Part shown: positions 31,520 through 44,330 of the stretch, one piece after another | Position numbering within the stretch: position 1 is the stretch's first letter | Layout: every line of letters starts with the position of its first letter | NCBI RefSeq assembly: GCF_021130785.1 | Contig: NW_025776200.1 | Coordinates: forward strand, 868,001 to 932,000 | Length of the DNA: 64,000 bases | Source: Homalodisca vitripennis | Lineage: Eukaryota; Arthropoda; Insecta; Hemiptera; Cicadellidae | Direction: 5' to 3' | The notes under the pieces: model-generated | Told to the model about the DNA's origin: nothing | Database searches by the model: none | What the model saw: the letters and a program-made list of their open reading frames with translations, nothing else | Position numbers and translations under genes: made by a program

Positions 31520-33601
31520 ATGGCGCCTACAAAACGAGCGCAATGGTCCTCTGAAAATATGAGGGCTATACTGGCTGTAAGGAACAAGGAAATGGGACTT
31601 TTTCAACATTAAAGGATAAGGTGAAGAGCGAGACATTGACAAGTTGGTTTCCATAAAACTAGGAAGAAATCCAGTTCTTGCATGGACTTAGAAAGCGCCT
31701 TAGTTAAATAATGTCTGGATATGGAACGCAGATTTTACGGGTTGACTGCTAAGGATGTAAAGAAAATGGCATTCCAACTAGCTGAAAAGAACAACCTTCA
31801 ATACCCCTTTGATAAAAAAGACGATTCTGCCGGGTGGACGTGGTTACGCTCTTTTATGAAACGGCATCCACAACTTAGTCTGAGGAAGCCACAGGCAACT
31901 TCACTGACAATAATCAAGGCATTTACAAGAGAGAATGTCAATAAGTTTTTTGATGTCTATGAACCTTTACTGGATGTTATAAAACACAATCCAAGTAAGA
32001 TATATAACTGCGACGAAACAGAGTTGACTGTTGTACAACACAAAATAAGTGATTGCTCTTAAAGGAAAGCGTCAAGTTGGAGCAGCTTCATCAGCAGAAA
32101 GGGGATCACTGGTAACCGTGGTTACCTGCATGAGCGCGACATGCCATTATATCCCACCTTTGTTAGTATTCCCAATAAAAACGTGAAGACAGAACTGCTT
32201 GATGGGGCACCAAACGGAAGCAATTTCGCATGTCACACACAAATCTGGGTGGATTGAGGCGGAAAGTTTCTTAAAGTGGTTTCGAGAACAGTTTTTGTCA
32301 AATGTTAAACCCAGCTTAGATGATCCTGTTATTCTAATTTTAGACGGACACTACTCACACACAAGGAATGTCCCTTTACTAGATGGTGCTCGTGACAATG
32401 GAGTGCACATTGTAAGTTTACCACCCCACTGCTCCCACAAGATGCAGTCTCTAGATAGAGCTTTTATGGCTCCCTTCAAGACATACTATGCACAGGAGAT
32501 AGAAACTTGGCTAAAACAAAATTCTGGAAGGGTTGTTACACACTACCAGATTGCAAAACTGTTAGGCCACGCTTACAACAAATCTGCTACTGTTGCAACA
32601 GATGAACATGGATTTAGAGTAACAGGTCCTTTCCCTTTAGACCGAAATGTACTTAAGGACCACAAGTTTGTAACGGAGGAAGTTCAACCTGACCAAGCAG
32701 ATCCTGCTGCGCAAGAAGAGGAAAAAGCCAGACACGAAGTAGAGACAGACGAAAATGACGCCTTACAACGTGTTGGAACTTCAGGCTCCCAAAATCCGGG
32801 ACATTTAAGTACTCAACTACCTCATGCTTCCGGCAATAAACATCCTAAGACTTTGGACTTACAACATCCTGAAGTTTCCGGCATCCCAAAAGCTGTATTA
32901 TTTAAAATAAAGAAACCTGAATTTGCCATCTATTACCAACATAGTGTACCTTCTGGAGTCCAGGAATCTACAGTTGTTGACTTGCAACGTCCTGGAACGT
33001 CAGGAATCAAAAACTCTGGATCATCTAATACCAAGAAACCTGGACTTCCTTCCTCGCAAAATGATAGACCTTCTGGAGCCCAACAACCTACAAGTAGTCC
33101 TACAATAATGTCCACCGATACAAGACCACTTCCTTCATTTAAGGATGAAAATATATCTAAATCTTCAAAGACAAGAGGAAGACCAAGCTGCCCTGCTACT
33201 GTGCTAACAAGTTCACCATACAAAAACAATTGTCATTTGAAGTTGAAGAGAAGGAAAAAAATGAATACGCAAAAAAACAATCTTGTTTCAAAAACAAACA
33301 AAGGGAAGAGACCATTGTCTTTTACAGAAAAGAAAGAAAAAGAAACCATTATTAAAAAGAAGAAGAAGACGAAGATTTCAGAGTCTAGCTCTGAATCAAG
33401 TGAAGAAGATTTGGCTGAGCCTCGGATGGTTTCTACTGACGAACAGGATAGCGAGGATGACTGTGAGTGTCCTTATTGCAATCAGTTATTCTTAACAGAC
33501 AGAAAAGGCGAGAAGTAGATAACTTGTACGAAATGCAGAGTTAGGTGCCACGAACAGATGACTACAAAACATTTATTTGTGAATTTTGTTTGGACAGTTA
33601 A
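31520..33601 (+). pseudogene. pogo transposase 2 with C-terminal PHD-like tail
   Basis: ATG at 31520 directly after a ttgtttcag acceptor, so the 5' UTR probably has an intron. The N-terminus has the psq/CENP-B helix-turn-helix region (KRAQWSSENMRAILAVRNKEMG) and a second DNA-binding half (YGLTAKDVKKMAFQLAEK; GWTWLRSFMKRHPQL). The DDE_1 core shows NCDETELTVVQ, LILDGHYSHTRN and MQSLDRAFMAPFK as the three acidic sites. A long low-complexity tail ends in ECPYCNQLF with Cys/His residues downstream, PHD-like. Frameshifts occur at about 31600-31710 and 32050-32200. The tail frame has a TAG at 33516. Confidence 0.85.
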
Positions 33602-33971
33602 GACAGAAAGGCTTTTGTAACACTTTTTCACTCTAAGAGGCCTAGGGTTTATTTTACTTAATCTCTTGTATGTTTTTCTACTTATAATAAACAATTCCAC
33701 TTATAAATCCTTTTTACTTACAAACACAACCTTACATTCTGTTTCATAGAATGTGAAATACAAATCAGCCTAATATGGCACAGTGCGATATTTGGACTAC
33801 TGTTGGTGGGAGATATTATGAATGTATTTCTTGAAGTGGTTCAGTTTATATCTTTTTGTTTATGAAATTAAAAAAGGAAGCAGAACAATAGGTTTTAATC
33901 TAAAATACATAAAAAACAACTTAGAAAATTAAATTTTTTAAATGGGTGTGATATTATGAACATTTCCCCTA

Positions 33972-34335
33972 CATGACTTACGCCTCGGCAGAGCAAGCTC
34001 TCACCGGCGCCAGTTAGGGCTCCACCACCAGCTTAAGCACTCCCAAGGAGTCATGCACTGGAACGGTCGGATGATAATAGAGGAAGAGAAAGAAAGTGAA
34101 GACTCCTGGAATTTCCAGTGTCGGAAGTAACAGAGGTTGGCCCAGGGTGGCCAGAAGTAGAAGAAAATGTGGGATCCTATTTGGAAAGTAAATAAAATAG
34201 AATCCCATGCAAGGAGCATGCCACAAGTAAGTGGAAGTAATGACATACTCAGCTCAGGTAACCCCGTGGTCGCCATCCACATACTCATAAAAATTATGAG
34301 CCCCTGGGGGAAGGGTAAATCTAAGTGAAGGGCAA
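33972..34335 (-). mobile_element. probable 5' end of the Jockey-type LINE
   Basis: Directly after the right TA of pogo element 2. The sequence on minus is GC-richer than the surroundings, has an open frame of about 110 codons without recognised domains, and meets AT-rich DNA at about 34335. By position it should be the other half of the LINE that pogo 2 entered at 18796. This is inference from the nesting; no domain identifies it. Confidence 0.45.
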
Positions 34336-34989
34336 TTGCCATCCCCTTCCCACGAGAATCTAGTAATTATTTTTAGGAATACAGTGCTTTTTAATACTTC
34401 AACATAGTTAAATGTTAATTTTTTGTGTTGTGACGTTGTTAGTTCCTTTATAAAAACAGAGTAACAGATGCGTGTTAGCAGATGGTGCCACTGGTATGTT
34501 TTCTTTTGTCTCACTAGTTTTGAGGTTAGGTGAATTAAGCGTTCAGTGTGTGCTTCTACGCTCATTATTTTGTTATACACAGTTGAGTTCACGTGTGATT
34601 TGTTGCTTTTATATACAGTCAATAAGGCCAACTTTGCACATCCAGCTAACTTTGACCCCCTAACCATATGTTAGGTTTAGAATACATCTGTGCAGTTATA
34701 AGTTACACAACTGTTCCAAGATGATCACAACTGGTAGCCATACCACTTTGGCTTCTGTCTTTTGTGTGCAGAAGCCGTCATGTTATTTTTGGAGGGAAAC
34801 AGTCTCACAACTACTGAAGCTCTACAAGTGGTTAGAGTTTTGTTGGCTGAAATACTTTGTCAATAACAGTTACAATTTTACTTGTTGGTATGATTGTTTG
34901 TTTCATATTCATCAGTAGTAATTGAAGAAATGGAAAACAACAATGTACAGGTAAGAAACATGTTTATCATTTTAAAATAAGTTTGATTG
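34336..34989. other. no recognised gene
   Basis: AT-rich sequence between the probable Jockey 5' end and a decayed hAT. Short open frames only. It may include the lost left end of the hAT. Confidence 0.3.
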
Positions 34990-36407
34990 TGTATGCGGAT
35001 CTATCTAAGACTGAACCTGAGGGTGACCCACTAAAAGAGCACAAGCTCTCTGGGAAAGCAATGGGAATGATCGGTTTGAATATGATGAAGGAACTAAATC
35101 TTGGATCTCAATTTGTGTGTCGGCATAGGGACTGACAAAATTGTAATGCAATATCCTCTGAAGCTGTAGGGGCTGTAAAAGAAATAAATTATCCAAGCAA
35201 CTAATGCATGTAGAGTATCGTGTTATAATCATGGCCTGAACAGTTCTGTCAAAATTTAGTACAGTAGTGAATGTCAAAAACGCAGCTGACATTATGAAAT
35301 CTGTTATTTCATTTTTAATGCGTCTGCATAGAGAAACTTTGTTATCAAGAATATACTAAAACGACAGTTATCTGGACTTTGTGAGACAAAGTGGGGAGAG
35401 ACATGATGGTGTTTTGCAATTCAAAATGTACTTCACAAAAATTGTAGAAGCTCTATCAGTATTTCAACTTGGAAAGACACACAGACATCCTCCAAAGCTA
35501 CAACTATACTTCATTCATGTGTTCACCAGAGTTTATCATATCAACTTTGAGTTTAGTGGATATATTCCAAGTGACTCTTCCTATTAGCAGATTGCTACAG
35601 TCACCTGTTTTAAACCTCAATCAGGCACCCAGTGTAATTCACAATACACTTTCTACATTGGAAAATAAGAGGAGTGATTGCAATGGTGTTCACAGAATCT
35701 AGTGATGTAGCTGCTTCAGTTGAAGTAGAAATAAAATTACTTCAAATTGTTGGTACACAAACTAATAGGGAAAACTATGCACACAGTTTTTCACCAGAAT
35801 ACTTTCGATGCACTAACATTTACATCCCCTTAATAGAAAATATCTGTAAAGATATCAAAGAAAGATTTCTACAACCTCTTTACTTTTTAATGCTTTGGAT
35901 TAAGAATCCTACTCCCAAAATTGTTACTGCTTGAATATGAAAAAATATTCTCAATGAAGCAAACCCAATTACATAATGCCATTGTACAATTTTCACCGGT
36001 CCTTAAGAAAAAAGAAAAAAATGTTACTCCAGTTTAGGGGCAAACTTCAACTATGGGCCAACAAATGGAGAAATGAAAAACCCAAAAACATCCCAGAAAA
36101 TGGAATTGATCTAGTTAATTGCTGTGACAAGAACTTTTACCATGTAATTAAAAAAACTTTTAGGAATCCTCGCCACTGTGCTAGTGTCGCTTCTGCTGAA
36201 CGCTCGTTCTCCTCTTTGAGAAGACTGAAGACATGGCTGGGCTCAAGGATGATGGAAAGTCGATTGACTGGACTGTGCTTGTTACATGTTCACAAAGACA
36301 TTAAATATCATGTTGAATTTGACATTGACCGGTTTTCAACAACCGAAACCAGGATTTGTAATTTTATTTTTTCTAGGTTCACTTACACCTTTACTTGTAG
36401 AAAGTAA
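34990..36407 (+). pseudogene. decayed hAT transposase 3
   Basis: Pieces over all three frames: LSGKAMGMIGLNMMKELN-like and SSEAVGAVKEI at 35040-35200, SVEVEIKLLQIVGTQTNRENY and FRCTNIYIPLIENI at about 35710-35860, and a clear C-terminal hATC domain RHCASVASAERSFSSLRRLK with SRLTGLCLLHVHKDI at 36170-36310. This is the type found in 52-kDa-repressor-like hAT proteins. Ends and target duplication were not found. Old and inactive. Confidence 0.75.
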
Positions 36408-37527
36408 AATAAAATTAACTGTTTATAATGTAAGGTAATTTCCTACCTTCTCTTTCATCACTTGAGTTTAATTTTACATTCTGTGATTTATAGCACATTT
36501 ACATCTCGAGTTGTGTTTAATTGTTAAGATTTATAAAATAAAATAATAATGCATTACCTTTATTGTCTTTATTTTAACTTTCTCATACATACAATATTAC
36601 GTTAATTGGTATAACTGCAAATAAGTTTACGTAAATATCATTCACAACATTGATTTGTACCAAATTATTATAAAATGTAGTTTTTCAGTTTTATTACTCT
36701 ATTTTGTAAATTAATGTGAAAGAATCAATAAAAAAATATATTAGTTATGGGTATGACTGCAAATAAGTACCGATATATAATATATATTAAGTACCAGTAT
36801 ATGTGCTTATTTATATTAGAAATGTATTTTTTTATATAAAACGTGTTATCACTCTAGGAGCTATGAGGCTTCAGAAGTTAATTATTTTGAGGTTAAACAT
36901 TTAGTAATGCAAACACCTGACCTATATAGTAGCTTAAAGATCGCTAAAAGCCTATATTCAAAGTCCTATAACCACCTCTATCATTTAAACACAACAGCAT
37001 AGATAAAATAAAAATAGGTATGTATTAACATTTTTACAGAGTAAGCTACTTATAGTAGTTGTATATATTTTGACATATTAATCTAAAATATATTTACTAT
37101 AGGGTGAATTATCTCCTTGGACAAAACATTAGTAAAAAACTAACAACTAGTCAAAAATAAGTTTTTTTCTGGACGAGGCTCTCGGATCCTACTTTAATTG
37201 GTTTAAAAAGTCAGTAACGAAGATGTTCATGTTCAAAACTAATTTATTGCATCGTTTCGACATCAGAGACACTCAAGACTACAAAAGAGGTCTGTCTGGT
37301 TCACTCAACAGCCATCCAGTGTAATCTACATATAGAGGTGTTCTCATTGTCTCATCAGGTGCACAATTGAGTGCACTACGATGTCTTAGGTATGATCCCG
37401 AAGCATAGCGGAGCAACCTAGTTTTCTACACTTAATCTAGTTATGGTAATGGTTGATTCAATGCGAATGTTGAGTTTCGCTCCATTTCATATTCCGCTCA
37501 GTGCAGAATGTGAACTGGAGTTAAACT
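36408..37527. other. AT-rich DNA without recognised gene
   Basis: Contains TATA-rich low-complexity stretches near 36770-36840 and no open frame of interest. 37250-37500 is less AT-rich and could be repeat-derived, but I see no motif that identifies it. Confidence 0.3.
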
Positions 37528-37735
37528 TTTTTTTAAGCCTTATTCTGTCCGTCCTCATGGGCCACTGGCCTGTGCGAGGATCTTATCAAACAGAATAAGG
37601 GGGAGAGTCGATACAATACAAGGTCAATGGTACTGATAAAAAGTGCAATGGTCACAGACAGGATTCGAACCTGCGCTATCTCTAACTCAGACTCAAAGTC
37701 CGTCTTAGACCGCTCGGCCATCGGCACTCCCAACT
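37528..37735 (-). repeat. tRNA-derived SINE (tRNA-Leu-like head)
   Basis: On minus, an internal Pol III promoter is visible: box A tggccgagcggtctaag (37704-37720) and box B ggttcgaatcc (37661-37671). They are spaced as in a class II tRNA with a long variable arm. The D-arm equals that of tRNA-Leu, but the acceptor stem does not pair, so it is not a functional tRNA. A body of about 120 bp follows and ends in an A-rich tail (ttttttttaag on plus, about 37528). Confidence 0.75.
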
Positions 37736-38680
37736 CAAACTAAACTCAAAGTTCACATCAAACCAAGAGTTCCCACCATAGCTACATTACATCTGGAAGT
37801 GGACATAGGTAGTTGTTCTCTGACGAGTTATTGTGATATATGTATAAAATAATTTATTCACTAAGATTCTGAATGGATCAACATTAACCTTATTTACGAC
37901 AAATGCTGGTGGTAGTCATCTTCGGGTTGCAGAGTAGGTGAGCACTGCAGTGTTTCGCTGTAGTCGAATCGATCTCCGGGGTTGTTTTATCCTCTGATGT
38001 GAAAGAGAAGGGAGTTCATTGTTTTACATGATTGTATTTCTCCTTAATTTTCATTTGGTATTTGGAAAGAAAATATGATTTAAAAAATGTTTTATTGAAT
38101 TTAAAATTTGGCTTTATTACTATGTTAGTAGGTTATTCTGTTTGTATTTATAAATGTTCAATTTAAGGTCTTAGTTTTCAGATTTTATAACTACGGATAT
38201 TATCAATTGGTGGAAAAAGTTGACCATTTTCGAATGCGTGAATCAGAAAAATCTTTACTCAGTTGTTACACATGGTGTACATGAATGACGTCACATGATT
38301 GAGAAAGTAAACTAACTGTTAAGTTTACTAAATTTACTTCATATTAGTATCTAAATAAATTTAATACAATATAATTTTAACAATAGTAAAAACTATTGTG
38401 AATTGTATAATATTCAGAAAAGAAGTACAACGGCAGGTCAGTCAGGTAGCTTTTAAGATTATTTATAAATAATTTATCATTTTCTATTAATTTTATTTTG
38501 CTTGGCAGCCAATTAAAAAAAAATAGCTCATATGTATATTGGTTTTTTAAAGAAAAAATGCAAGTTATATTGAGCTACTGCCGTATTATTTCTGTTTCTT
38601 GTATTATAACTGTGGTTCTCACCACTTTATAAGCTATGAGCATGATTTTTCACTGACATTATAGTTTCACTTACAGTATA
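37736..38680. other. AT-rich DNA without recognised gene
   Basis: No coding or RNA signal seen. Mostly A/T runs. Confidence 0.3.
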
Positions 38681-39602
38681 TACAGGGTGAGTCTGACCAC
38701 CCATGCAGTATTTACAGCTGTCTTAATAACTGACTTCCACACTTTTTCTATCTCTTTTCTCCATAATTTGGCCTCTCCGAATCGGTTAAAATTATTTTCA
38801 ATTTTGAAAAATGTTTCTAAAGGGCCCAATTTGGGGGGTAGGGGTACTTTTTGGGGAATTTTCAAATGTAAACATGGGTCGTGTGATACATTAATTTAAA
38901 GGTCTAATTACACCGAACAATTTGGGGCAAACAAAAGTTAATTATCTTTAACCGTATGTACAGGGTGTACCAAAACGTTTTGAAATAGGACTTTAAAATA
39001 AAATACCGTGTTACCCTACCTACAATATGGAACAGCTCCAGACTTTTTTCCTAACTTACTATTGACCTATTTTTTAATAAAATATGTGGTACGGGCATTT
39101 TTCACTGGATTTTCTAAATTTCAAAAATATTTAAAATTTAAGAATACAAAAAATCCTATCACTCAAAAAGCTTAAATAGCAACATATAATAAATTTTATA
39201 TCAAATAAAAGGTCTTTTTAAAACAAACATTTTTTGTATTTAACTTTTTTCCCTATCTCTTACTGTTTCAAAATGGCAGCCGAAAAAAACTGAACTAAAG
39301 TCCTATTTCAAAACGTTTTTGTACACTCTGTACAAAGGGTTAAAGATAATTAACTTTTGTTTGCGTTAAAATGTTCGGTGTAATTAGACCTTCAAATTTA
39401 TGTATCACACGACCCATGTTTACATTTGAAAATTCCCCAAAAAGTACCCCTACCCCCCAAATTGGGCCCTTTAGGGGCATTTTTCAAAATTGGAAATAAT
39501 TTTAACCGATTCGGAGAGGCCAAATTATGGAGAAAAGAGATAGAAAAAGTGTGGAAATAAGACAGCTGTAAATACTGCACGGGTGGTCAGACTCACCCTG
39601 TA
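38681..39602. repeat. 922-bp palindromic (foldback) element
   Basis: Ends tacagggtgagtctgaccac and its complement, flanked by TA. Each arm is about 310 bp and near-identical. Inside, a second pair of inverted ends, tacagggtgtaccaaaacg (38959) and the complement ending at 39333, encloses about 300 bp of AT-rich centre. The tacagggtg ends at TA suggest a Tc1/mariner-type MITE or a pair inserted head to head. No coding capacity; open frames here are repeat artefacts. Confidence 0.8.
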
Positions 39603-40204
39603 TATGCACTGTAAACTGTCATGATACCCAGTGGAGGGAAGTGATCCTTCACACTTTCATTCTATTGAAGTTTTAAAATAACACAAATTGCTTTTTTTCT
39701 ATCACTAAAATTGAATCTACATTTTTTATTGGTTTGGGTCCATAATGAGATACTAAATATAATATGTGAATGGATTTGTGAAAAAAATAAATCATTTTTA
39801 GAGTTTCTTATGAGTATAATTTTGACATTTTACAAAGAGCATATAAAGCAGAGTTCATTTTTGAAGCTATTTTTTTCTGAAAGTTTATTCCATGTCAGCG
39901 AACTGACATGTTAAAATGTTAAACCCAAAATAGTTACTTCTTCTTCCTTAACTATAGCCTCACTCACTATAGCCGTGAGTTGTTACTTATTTTATTAGTA
40001 CAGTAAATGGAAACCAGTTGTATCTTAAACTATATATAATAGTTTAGTTCACATAATGTCTAAAAAACTTAGTTTGTTCAATTATGTCAATTAGCTGTAA
40101 ATGTACCACCTTCAATTGATAAAAACTTTGCTTTATACTACTAACTGTTAACAGGGATAGTAAGTAAAAATAAGTCACAATTCAATTTAAAAACCATTAA
40201 GAGT
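39603..40204. other. AT-rich DNA without recognised gene
   Basis: No open frame or RNA gene recognised between the two palindromic elements. Confidence 0.3.
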
Positions 40205-41018
40205 GTCTCAATATCATCAGGATTAAAATTTGTATTATTTATACCTATTTGTGCAGATCATTAAAGTTCAAAGCCACCAATAAATTTTAGACTAATATAA
40301 GAGGAGCATGCAAATTAATGACATTGAAGTATAAACTATTTTACATTTATTTTATTGAATGCTTCATTAAAAATGACAAATTACTTTATTGAGTAGCGTG
40401 AGACCATAGAAAATACCAAATTAATCCAGAAAAAATTGTAAGCATTTAGGAAAAAATTTAAATTTAACTAAAAAAAAATATATTGTTAAATTTAGAATGG
40501 TATTTTATTGTTAATAGTATAATAACATCTAATCAATAAAACAGTAACAAATTTTACTTCTGGTCAAAAAACCCCTTATACTTCCAAAGGTCAGGGTAAA
40601 AAAATCCCAACTTCCGGCTGACATACATTCAACATGGCATCTTTAGTCTTGAATCTCTTTGGTGTATGTTAAGCTGTTCTCTTGATAATATGTAGATAAA
40701 CCTATACAGATTATGCACAGACTAAAAACTTCCGTGCCAGTCTTATTTACTGACTTCGCGTTGCTAGGCCAATAACTAAATGTATGTTGTCTAACATAAA
40801 CCAATTTAAATTTTGAATTGCCGAACTATATCATTTGATTTTTACATAGAGCTGGATCAGTATATTTGCAAGTAAACATCTGTCAGAGCCCTGTTATGAA
40901 CATGTCTTCATGTATTTATTTGTAAACAATTACATGCCAATTAATGGTTGGTAATATAAATTTTAAATTTAACAATGTCCACTATCGCACAATTATCAAA
41001 TACACACACTCAAGAAAC

Positions 41019-42095
41019 AGGAACACCTCAAATCTACCAAAAAAACAAAACATGTTAAGTACATGGTATCCAAGTAGTTTGTTTAATATCTATAAAATTA
41101 TAGCATCATCTGGACAGTTATCAACAAATAAACACACTCAATAAAACTAAACAGGAACACCTCAAATCTACCAAAGAAAACAAAACATGGTACATGGTAT
41201 CCAAGTAGTTTGTTTAATATCTATAAAATTATAGCATCATCTGGACAGTTATCAACAAATAAACACACTCAATAAAAACTAAACAGGAACACCTCAAATC
41301 TACCAAAGAAAACAAAACATGGTACATGGTATCCAAGTAGTTTGTTTAATATCTATAAAATTATAGCATCATCTGGACAGTTATCAACAAATAAGCACAC
41401 TCAATAAAACTAAACAGGAACACCTCAAATCTACCAAAGAAAACAAAACATGGTACATGGTATCCAAGTAGTTTGTTTAATATCTATAAAATTATAGCAT
41501 CATCTGGACAGTTATCAACAAATAAACACACTCAATAAAACTAAACAGGAACACCTCAAATCTACCAAAGAAAACAAAACATGGTACATGGTATCCAAGT
41601 AGTTTGTTTAATATCTATAAAATTACAGCATCATCTGGACAGTTATCAACAAATAAACACACTCAATAAAACTAAACAGAAACACCTCAAATCTACCAAA
41701 GAAAACAAAACATGGTATCCAAGTAGTTTGTTTAATATCTATAAAATTACAGCATCATCTGGACAGTTATCAACAAATAAACACACTCAATAAAACTAAA
41801 CAGGAACACCTCAAATCTACCAAAGAAAACAAAACATGGTACATGGTATCCAAGTAGTTTGTTTAATATCTATAAAATTATAGCATCATCTGGACAGTTA
41901 TCAACAAATAAACACACTCAATAAAAACTAAACAGGAACACCTCAAATCTACCAAAGAAAACAAAACATGGTATCCAAGTAGTTTGTTTAATATCTATAA
42001 AATTATAGCATCATCTGGACAGTTATCAACAAATAAACACACTCAATAAAACTAAACAGGAACACCTCAAATCTACCAAAGAAAACAAAACATGG
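41019..42095 (+). repeat. left 131-bp tandem array of the foldback
   Basis: Nine copies marked by the word aggaacacctcaaatctacc (first near 41021, then about 41155, 41287, 41418, 41549, 41680, 41804, 41936, 42060). Spacing is 131-134 bp, or 124 bp where tacatgg is lost. Units are highly similar. Confidence 0.93.
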
Positions 42096-42168
42096 TACAC
42101 ATCAAATTTCCTGAGTGTGTGTACTTGTTATAACTGTCCATATGGTGCTGTAGTTTTACAGATATTAA

Positions 42169-43174
42169 CCCTTCCCACGCGGTAAACGGATATATCCGTT
42201 AGGCCTAATTTTGACCTAAACGCGGTAAACGGATATATCCTTCAAAGTCTATTTTATGTTATTTAATAAATTGTAGTTGCCGTGGAATCCGCTAGAGTTA
42301 AAGGGAGTGTTGAATACTTGTTCCGAATAGCAGATGTTACAGTTTGAACCTTATTGGCGCGTCGCAGTGGTGGGAGGGCGTGGCTTTGTCCCTCATGGCG
42401 TGATTTAGCCTCAGTCTGCGGCGAACCATTACGCGGTAAACGGATATATCCCGGCACGGCATATTTTAGTGTTTAACGCTGTTTTGCCATATTTCCTTAT
42501 TTACTGTTCGTGTACCTGTTGTATTTAGCATTATATTATCTTTTTATTTTGTTATTACTTTATTTGTTGTGTCGTTACAGTAGAACCCCTCATATCCGGC
42601 CACCACGGGACCGAGCCCCTGGCCGGATAACGATTCGGCCGGATAAACCAACCTACAGTACACAGCACTTGACGAAACAAAACAATTGTACTGTACTGTA
42701 CTAACCGCACTGGAAATAATCAACGAACTGTTTACAGGTTAAACCTATTAGCTCAACTGAGGACAAAACAGGAAAATGTAAACAAATAGATACACAAAAA
42801 TAACGCAAGAGTCGTGTGAGACTAGTGCGTGCAACTGCGCGTCTGCAAGCCGTGGTAAATAAATTTCGATATTGGCTTCCGGGAAGTGGCCGGATAAACC
42901 GAGGTGCGGTAAAACTGAGGCCGGATATGAGGGGTTCTACTGTATAGGCCTATATTGTTCTATGCAATGGCGAATTCTGACGAATTTTTGTTAAATTTGA
43001 AAATTTGTTAAAACATATTATAGGGGTCTGATTATTTTTGTGATACTGTATTATTTTTTATTCCTAATAGCCACCACTAACTAACAAAAATTAGAGTTGA
43101 TAAAATGTAAAAAAATTTAAAGTTAATTACGCGTAATGAGTCAAAATTGAAAGGTAAATTCCGTGTGGGAAGGG
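42169..43174. mobile_element. non-autonomous piggyBac element D
   Basis: Ends cccttcccacgcgg (42169) and ccgtgtgggaaggg (to 43174), flanked by TTAA at 42165-42168 and 43175-43178. The left half has three direct copies of gcggtaaacggatatatcc (42178, 42222, 42433). No coding sequence. A Tigger MITE lies inside. Confidence 0.9.
42578..42942. mobile_element. Tigger/pogo-type MITE
   Basis: 365 bp. Terminal inverted repeats cagtagaacccctcatatcc and the complement, TA duplicated on both sides (42576-42577, 42943-42944). The cagtagaaccc...tccgg ends are those of widespread Tigger-derived MITEs. Internal inverted ccggata words. No coding capacity. Confidence 0.9.
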
Positions 43175-43178
43175 TTAA

Positions 43179-44330
43179 AAAAAAATACTTGGACACCATG
43201 TACTTCCTATGTTCTGTATAGTTTGTGAGATTTGAGGTGCTTCTGCTTAGTTTTATTGAGTGTGTTTATTTGTTGATAACTGTCCAGATGATGCTGTAAT
43301 TTTATAGATATTAAACAAACTACTTGGATACCATGTACTATGTTTTGTTTTCTTTGGTAGATTTGAGGTGTTCCTGTTTAGTTTTATTGAGTGTGTTTAT
43401 TTGTTGATAACTGTCCAGATGATGCTGTAATTTTATAGATATTAAACAAACTACTTGGATACCATGTACCATGTTTTGTTTTCTTTGGTAGATTTGAGGT
43501 GTTCCTGTTTAGTTTTATTGAGTGTGTTTATTTGTTGATAACTGTCCAGATGATGCTATAATTTTATAGATATTAAACAAACTACTTGGATACCATGTAC
43601 CATGTTTTGTTTTCTTTGGTAGATTTGAGGTGTTCCTGTTTAGTTTTATTGAGTGTGTTTTATTTGTTGATAACTGTCCAGATGATGCTATAATTTTATA
43701 GATATTAAACAAACTACTTGGATACCATGTACCATGTTTTGTTTTCTTTGGTAGATTTGAGGTGTTCCTGTTTAGTTTTATTGAGTGTGTTTATTTGTTG
43801 ATAACTGTCCAGATGATGCTATAATTTTATAGATATTAAACAAACTACTTGGATACCATGTACCATGTTTTGTTTTCTTTGGTAGATTTGAGGTGTTCCT
43901 GTTTAGTTTTATTGAGTGTGTTTATTTGTTGATAACTGTCCAGATGATGCTGTAATTTTATAGATATTAAACAAACTACTTGGATACCATGTACCATGTT
44001 TTGTTTTCTTTGGTAGATTTGAGGTGTTCCTGTTTAGTTTTATTGAGTGTGTTTATTTGTTGATAACTGTCCAGATGATGCTATAATTTTATAGATATTA
44101 AACAAACTACTTGGATACCATGTACCATGTTTTGTTTTCTTTGGTAGATTTGAGGTGTTCCTGTTTAGTTTTATTGAGTGTGTTTATTTGTTGATAACTG
44201 TCCAGATGATGCTATAATTTTATTTAAACAAACAAACTACTTGGATACCATGTACTAAACATGTTTTGGTTTTTTGGTAGATTTGAGGTGTTCCTGTTTC
44301 TTGAGTGTGTGTATTTGATAATTGTGCGAT
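43179..44330 (-). repeat. right 131-bp tandem array of the foldback
   Basis: The same unit in reverse (ggtagatttgaggtgttcct), about nine copies. The first is divergent and the rest nearly identical to the left array. The left edge of this orientation already begins at about 42096 but is split by the piggyBac-type insertion at 42169-43174. Confidence 0.93.

Larger units (their letters stand above)
18798..33969 (+). mobile_element. pogo-like DNA transposon 2, interrupted by the Polinton
   Basis: Left end ggggaagtgcgcctaata (18798) and right end tgatattatgaacatttcccc (last base 33969) are imperfect inverted repeats. TA flanks both (18796-18797, 33970-33971), the pogo/Tc1 target duplication. The 12.3-kb Polinton sits in the 5' untranslated part, so the pogo element itself is about 2.87 kb. 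A second, internal copy of the right-end word (gatattatgaatgtattt) occurs near 33812. Confidence 0.8.

Noticed and set aside
37661..37720. Functional tRNA gene on minus
   Set aside because: Box A and B are perfect, but the acceptor stem does not pair and the sequence continues into a SINE body with an A-rich tail.
40944..43712. Small proteins repeated in the 131-bp arrays
   Set aside because: Frames such as SSLFNIYKIIASSGQL recur because of the tandem repeat and appear on both strands of the palindrome.
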